NCBI GenBank assembly: GCA_023807065.1
Contig: JAJJLU010004674.1
Coordinates: 1-10,495, forward strand
Length of the DNA stretch: 10,495 bases
Direction of reading: 5' to 3'
Source of the DNA: Isotricha intestinalis
Lineage: Eukaryota > Ciliophora > Litostomatea > Vestibuliferida > Isotrichidae
Part shown: piece after piece, positions 7,723-10,495 of the stretch
How positions within the stretch are numbered: the first letter of the stretch is position 1
Layout of the letters: every line of letters starts with the position of its first letter
Program-made: the position numbers and the translations under genes
The notes under the pieces: generated by a model
Database searches by the model: none
What the model saw: only the letters and a program-made list of their open reading frames with translations
What the model was told of the DNA's origin: nothing

Positions 7723-7924
7723 ATGGATTTATAAAAAAAAATGGAAAAAAAGTAATTTATGGATATGATTATTTATATAAACCAGATGAATTATTAAATG
7801 ATTTAGAAGATTTAGGAAAAAATTAAATACAATAAATTATTGTTTAAATTATATATAATTTAATAAAAAAAATTAAAAAAAGATTTACCAAGAAAAAAAT
7901 AAAAAAAAATAATATAAATTAAAA

Positions 7925-9748
7925 ATGGGAAACGATATAAGTGATGAATCAGGAGAAAATCAAATAATATATCCAGAAGGGAATTTAAATGAACCAATAT
8001 TTAATTTTGGAAAGGAAGATTCAAATAAAAAGAATAAAGAAAACGTTTCATTTGCTCGTAGAAAAGAGCAAAGAAAAACAATAGCAGCATCATCAAATTC
8101 TCCAAGATTACAAAGTTTACAAAATATAATGAAAAACCCAGAAGATAAAAAAGGAGCAAAATCACTTTTCGCAAAACAAAGTAAAGATGAATCAATGAAA
8201 AAAGAAGAAAAAACTACTTTAAATTTAAATACTGAAAAAGATATTATTCCAAGTCATTTTCAAAGAAGAGGAAATCGTTCGATTTCTTTAGTTGAAAAAA
8301 GAAAATTAGGTAGTCAAGTTTTTAAAGATGAATTAAAAATTAAAGTAAGTATTAATAGTTTAGTTAATGAAACTCAAGGTTTACCTACTAAAAAATATAA
8401 AGTTACTAATAAAATTGGAGAAGGAAGTTATGGTGCTGTTTATTTAGCTCATAATATTTATACTAAGCAAAAAGTTGCTATAAAGAGAATTGTTAAAAAT
8501 GATGAAAATAAAATTGATGAATTAGAATTAAAGAATGAAATTGATATTTTAAAAAAACTATCTCATCCTAATATTTTAAAAATTATTGAATTTTATTCCA
8601 GTGAACATTCATATTATATTATTACTGATCATTGTGCTAATGGAGAATTATATGATCAAATTAAATATAAATATAATGAAAATCAATTAGCTGTTTTATT
8701 TTATCAAGTTTTTTCGGGTATAGCTTATTTACATACTAATAATATTGTTCATAGAGATTTGAAATTGGAAAATATTTTAATTTCAGAAATTGAAATCAAT
8801 AAAAAAACAAATGATAGATATTTTTGGATTAAAATTATAGATTTTGGAACTGCAAAATATTTTGAAAAAAATAAGAAAGAAAAAAGTGTTGTTGGTTCGT
8901 CATATTATATAGCACCAGAAGTTTTAAAAAAAAGTTATAATGAAAAATGTGATACTTGGAGTATTGGAGTAATATTATATATGTTAATTGTAGGAAGAGC
9001 TCCATTTGATGGAGCAGATGATGATGAAATAATACAGAATATTAGAAGAGGAAAATATAATTCTGAGCATAAAAAATTATTAGATTCTTCTAAAGAAGTT
9101 CAAGATTTAGTTAAAAAATTATTACAAGTTGATGTAAAAAAAAGATTAAGTGCAATGGAAGCTTTAAAACATCCTTGGTTTAAAAAATTTAATGGAAAGT
9201 CAATATATTCAAATATTGAAGAAAGTAAAATAAAAATGTATTTAGAAAGATTAAGACATTATCAAATAAATTCTAAATTTCAACAAATGGTTTGGTTATT
9301 TATTGTTCATAATATTCAAGATACTCAAGAAACAAAAGATATTTTAAAAATATTTAGATTATTTAATGATGATGATAATGGGAAAATGTCAAAGGAAGAA
9401 TTATATAATGGATTAATTAAATATTTTGATAAAAAGGAAATTGATAAAGAAATAGATGATTTAATGTTATTATTAGATGGTGCTAATTTAGGTTATATTG
9501 AATATGAGGAATTTTTAGGAGCTTGTATGGATAAAAATAGATTATTATCTGAAGAACATTTAACTTATGCTTTTAATTTCTTTGATAAAACTAGCAAAGG
9601 AAGAATTACTTTTGATAATATTAAAGGATATTTTGTTGATGATAAAACTGATGAAAAAGTTTTTAGAAATATTTATGATGAAATTGATACTAATAAAGAT
9701 GGTGAAATTGATTATAGTGAATTTAAAAATATGATGTTTGGTTATTAA
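7925..9748 (+). CDS. Calcium-dependent protein kinase (CDPK), predicted N-myristoylated
   Basis: This Ser/Thr kinase is switched on by calcium through a fused calmodulin-like domain. It is 607 aa, and the MGNDIS start fits N-myristoylation on Gly2. A 157-residue basic, disordered extension precedes the kinase domain (158-419). Key kinase residues are all present: GEGSYG (165-170), Lys187, Glu205, HRDLKLEN (276-283), DFG (306-308), VGSSYYIAPEV (323-333) and DTWSIGVILY (343-352). The junction (429-463) carries the autoinhibitory-type LRHYQINSKFQQM. Four EF-hand loops follow at 481-492, 518-529, 554-565 and 588-599. Loop 4 (D588, N590, D592, G593, E599) is canonical. Loop 1 starts with Asn, loop 2 has Ala at position 3, and loop 3 has Thr, Lys and Asn at positions 3, 5 and 12. 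The gene is intronless, has an A-rich leader (7827-7924) and ends in TAA. Confidence 0.95.
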   Translation: MGNDISDESGENQIIYPEGNLNEPIFNFGKEDSNKKNKENVSFARRKEQRKTIAASSNSPRLQSLQNIMKNPEDKKGAKSLFAKQSKDESMKKEEKTTLNLNTEKDIIPSHFQRRGNRSISLVEKRKLGSQVFKDELKIKVSINSLVNETQGLPTKKYKVTNKIGEGSYGAVYLAHNIYTKQKVAIKRIVKNDENKIDELELKNEIDILKKLSHPNILKIIEFYSSEHSYYIITDHCANGELYDQIKYKYNENQLAVLFYQVFSGIAYLHTNNIVHRDLKLENILISEIEINKKTNDRYFWIKIIDFGTAKYFEKNKKEKSVVGSSYYIAPEVLKKSYNEKCDTWSIGVILYMLIVGRAPFDGADDDEIIQNIRRGKYNSEHKKLLDSSKEVQDLVKKLLQVDVKKRLSAMEALKHPWFKKFNGKSIYSNIEESKIKMYLERLRHYQINSKFQQMVWLFIVHNIQDTQETKDILKIFRLFNDDDNGKMSKEELYNGLIKYFDKKEIDKEIDDLMLLLDGANLGYIEYEEFLGACMDKNRLLSEEHLTYAFNFFDKTSKGRITFDNIKGYFVDDKTDEKVFRNIYDEIDTNKDGEIDYSEFKNMMFGY

Positions 9749-9868
9749 AAGAAAAAATATGATTTTTTTTAATTATTTTATAAAAAGTTTTTTGAATTAA
9801 TAAGAATATTCAATAATTTTTAAATCAAATAATAAAATAATTTAATAAATCTAAAAAAGAGTGGCATT
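9749..9868. other. CDPK 3' flank, nothing recognised
   Basis: This spacer after the CDPK stop is T-rich and full of stops in every frame. It should include the CDPK 3' UTR. No polyadenylation signal can be told apart from the A/T background. Confidence 0.4.
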
Positions 9869-10495
9869 TTATATTTCTTTTATAAATTTTTTATCTTTTT
9901 TCCAATCTTGAATAGCTTTTCATTCTCCGAAGAATATATTAAACTTTTTTCATTTTTATAATTTCTAAGTTCGATAATCTTTATTATAGATTAATATTCT
10001 TGTTATTCTATCTGATTAAATAATATAATTTATGGAAAAGAAAAACTCCTATAAATTCATAAATGATATATATCGTATTTTTAATATGAATTTCAAATAT
10101 TATTTAATTAAAAAATAGAGGAAACTAATTAATTAGTATTGGAATTTCCAAAATTGAAGGTATGCTATTTGAATACACTAGCATTATATTTTGGTAATTA
10201 AATCTTAATTGAATTTCTTACCAAAGAATATTCATCTAAAGTTTTTTCAATAAATTTAATTTCAAAAACAATTCTATCATTTAATTTAATTAAAAGATAA
10301 AACAATTTCATATTTTATTTTTTTTTTAAACAAATGTAAAATTATGAGATTCATATAGTATAAATTTTGGTTTATTGATAATTATACTGATCTACCAATT
10401 TTTTTAAATTATTTAAATAATATTCTTTACTTTTTATTTTTGTTATTTTTATAAAATTTCTTTTCTTCAAAAAATTTATTTATGATTTTATTTCT
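9869..10495 (-). pseudogene. Probable decayed minus-strand gene, family unknown
   Basis: Short coding-like stretches on the minus strand change frame and are broken by stops. They include a 37-codon frame from ATG 10311 to TAA 10198 (MKLFYLLIKLNDRIVFEIKF ... LDEYSLVRNSIKI). Next comes EIQLRFNYQNIMLVYSNSIP and further residues in another frame (about 10220-10130), then IKIIELRNYKNEKSLIYSSE (from about 9985). A last stretch, KAIQDWKKDKKFIKEI, ends at TAA 9871-9869. A GTAAG donor-like site lies at about 10223. The Lys/Glu/Asp content is higher than expected from the spacer composition. This could be one decayed gene, an intron-rich gene that cannot be resolved by eye, or chance. No product is proposed. 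Confidence 0.3.

Larger units (their letters stand above)
7105..7826 (+). pseudogene. Broken gene of unknown function with two candidate short introns
   Basis: Coding-like sequence runs across this span in several frames. The pieces, in order, are: from ATG 7105 (MNTTKEIKKK); KQLKDFYNDMNYLDKIVNK (7134-7190); a long Lys/Glu-rich stretch starting KYEELEKESKKISEQ (from 7192), interrupted only by TAA at 7405 and 7489; EQPSIYTDLINNLTINKLEL (about 7559-7618); YEEKENIDYNYFEIIEFFF (from 7636); and the end NGKKVIYGYDYLYKPDELL, followed by TAA at 7824. Two frame changes are explained by GT-AG introns (7527-7554, 7703-7722). The others sit at A-rich runs (about 7126-7135, 7188-7193, 7627-7640) with no intron available. 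The N-terminal half looks coiled-coil; no family was recognised. A decayed unprocessed gene is the best reading. Sequencing indels in a live gene, or missed exons, are alternatives. Confidence 0.55.

Noticed and set aside
8001..8195. A 64-codon open frame on the minus strand, rich in Leu and Phe
   Set aside because: It lies wholly inside the CDPK coding region and is the antisense of its Lys/Glu-rich N-terminal extension; the composition explains the open frame.
10125..10136. 12-bp palindrome CTAATTAATTAG
   Set aside because: Short A/T palindromes are expected by chance at this base composition, and no gene start lies next to it.
1..10495. Use of a ciliate code with TAA/TAG as Gln throughout the window
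   Set aside because: The four complete genes and the partial calpain total about 2,680 codons with no internal TAA or TAG, use CAA/CAG for Gln and end at family-appropriate C-termini, so the standard code fits.

Overview
The window is eukaryotic nuclear DNA from a very AT-rich protist. By eye it is well under 25% GC, with Asn/Lys/Ile-rich proteins. The four complete genes have no introns and read cleanly in the standard code: Gln is CAA/CAG, Trp is TGG, and the stops are TAA or TGA. A calcium-dependent protein kinase of the CDPK type, an expanded-style calpain-like protein and very compact gene spacing point to an alveolate, most likely a ciliate that keeps the standard code (for example a litostome or heterotrich). 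This is inference. No rRNA, tRNA or telomere is visible to fix the taxon.

Layout. On the minus strand, reading from about 5.5 kb back to 1, lie a PUF-family RNA-binding protein (5507-3750), an importin-alpha (3286-1631) and a calpain-like protein that runs off the left edge (1488-1). On the plus strand lie a membrane-anchored aspartic-protease-like protein (5689-7020), a broken and probably intron-containing gene (about 7105-7826) and a CDPK (7925-9748). The right end (9749-10495) has no intact gene but carries short coding-like stretches on the minus strand, probably a second decayed gene. The PUF and aspartic-protease-like genes share a 181-bp divergent promoter with an inverted repeat centred exactly between the two start codons.

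Function. The five main genes do not form a pathway; they look like an ordinary stretch of a gene-dense protist chromosome covering translation control, nuclear import, calcium signalling and two protease-fold proteins. What stands out is at residue level. The calpain has lost the catalytic Cys and His (now Thr and Phe). The aspartic-protease-like protein lacks both D-T/S-G motifs. The importin-alpha has lost the three Trp of the major NLS site but keeps the three of the minor-site side. The PUF protein keeps a perfect UGU-reading code only in its last three repeats. Only one CDPK EF-hand is fully canonical. The broken gene offers the only view of introns here: two candidates of 20 and 28 nt that restore reading frame.
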